Of a DNA stretch of 7,661 nucleotides, positions 7,512 to 7,661 are shown one piece after another (position 1 is the stretch's first letter; every line of letters begins with the position of its first letter). The notes beneath the pieces are model-generated. The model ran no database searches. It was not told the origin of the DNA and worked only from the letters and a program-made list of their open reading frames with translations. The stretch comes from Candidatus Kuenenia stuttgartensis (GTDB taxonomy: Bacteria; Bacteroidota; Bacteroidia; Flavobacteriales_D; Crocinitomicaceae): contig CALPRR020000122.1 in NCBI GenBank assembly GCA_943326025.2, positions 1 to 7,661 on the forward strand. The letters run 5' to 3'. A program made the translations under genes and the position numbers.

Positions 7512-7528
7512 TGATTTTAAAAAAATCA
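7512..7528. repeat. Inverted repeat upstream of the arginase -7 element, possible operator
   Basis: TGATTTT (7512-7518) and AAAATCA (7522-7528) form a perfect 7-bp inverted repeat around an AAA spacer. It begins 12 nt upstream of the candidate -7 box and covers the expected -33 region, where a repressor or activator could act. It loosely recalls the TGA...TCA edges of arginine-repressor boxes, but that link is speculative. Confidence 0.3.
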
Positions 7529-7591
7529 TCATAAATATAGATTCTTTGTTTATTCAAACGTTGAAAATTCTGTTGATAAGCTTCTTTTTTT

Positions 7592-7605
7592 ATTCAATAA
7601 TGAAT
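7592..7605. repeat. Short inverted repeat in the region upstream of arginase
   Basis: ATTCA (7592-7596) and TGAAT (7601-7605) are exact inverted copies around ATAA, about 115 bp upstream of arginase. The rest of 7478-7661 shows no gene. A TATTTTTG at 7618-7625 matches the -7 consensus on the plus strand and could serve a gene beyond the right edge, but no -33 element accompanies it. Confidence 0.2.
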
Positions 7606-7661
7606 CGTGATAACCTCTATTTTTGAAGATAGTATAACTTGTAACGGAAATTTAAAATAAA

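Overview
This AT-rich window looks like ordinary chromosomal DNA from a member of the Bacteroidota, probably a flavobacterium or a close relative (Flavobacteriales). The strongest pointer is a secreted peptidase that ends in a type IX secretion (T9SS) sorting domain, with a YPNP motif and a Lys-Val-Ile-Val-Tyr terminus. A-rich leaders without clear Shine-Dalgarno sites and TAnnTTTG-type -7 promoter elements agree with this. I see four complete protein genes, all with ATG starts and TAA stops. I see no RNA gene, mobile element or CRISPR array.

Layout. Bases 1-210 are a non-coding leader with a candidate promoter. On the plus strand, 211-1116 encodes a 3-hydroxybutyryl-CoA dehydrogenase and is followed by its own hairpin terminator. 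The other three genes lie on the minus strand and read toward it. From right to left they are an arginase (6515-7477), an arginyl-tRNA synthetase (4580-6493, 21 bp after the arginase gene) and a large secreted lysyl-endopeptidase-like serine protease (1335-4400). A terminator at 4529-4554 separates argS from the protease gene. A second one at 1284-1315 ends the protease gene and faces the dehydrogenase terminator. The window therefore holds three transcription units: the dehydrogenase alone, arginase-argS together, and the protease alone.

How the genes relate. Arginase and ArgRS both consume free arginine, one for catabolism (ornithine plus urea) and one for protein synthesis. Their tight spacing suggests co-transcription. 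The dehydrogenase is a housekeeping enzyme of fatty-acid or butanoate metabolism. The protease is an exported, nutrient-scavenging type of enzyme with no obvious functional tie to its neighbours.

I found no evidence of a new biological system. The points most worth a second look are an apparent 45-50 residue charged insertion in ArgRS, the arginase-argS pairing with an inverted repeat at its promoter, and active-site details of the protease. In the protease the lysine-specificity Asp is kept and a Lys sits at the propeptide junction, but the His of the Trp-His pair that boosts activity in the Achromobacter enzyme is replaced.
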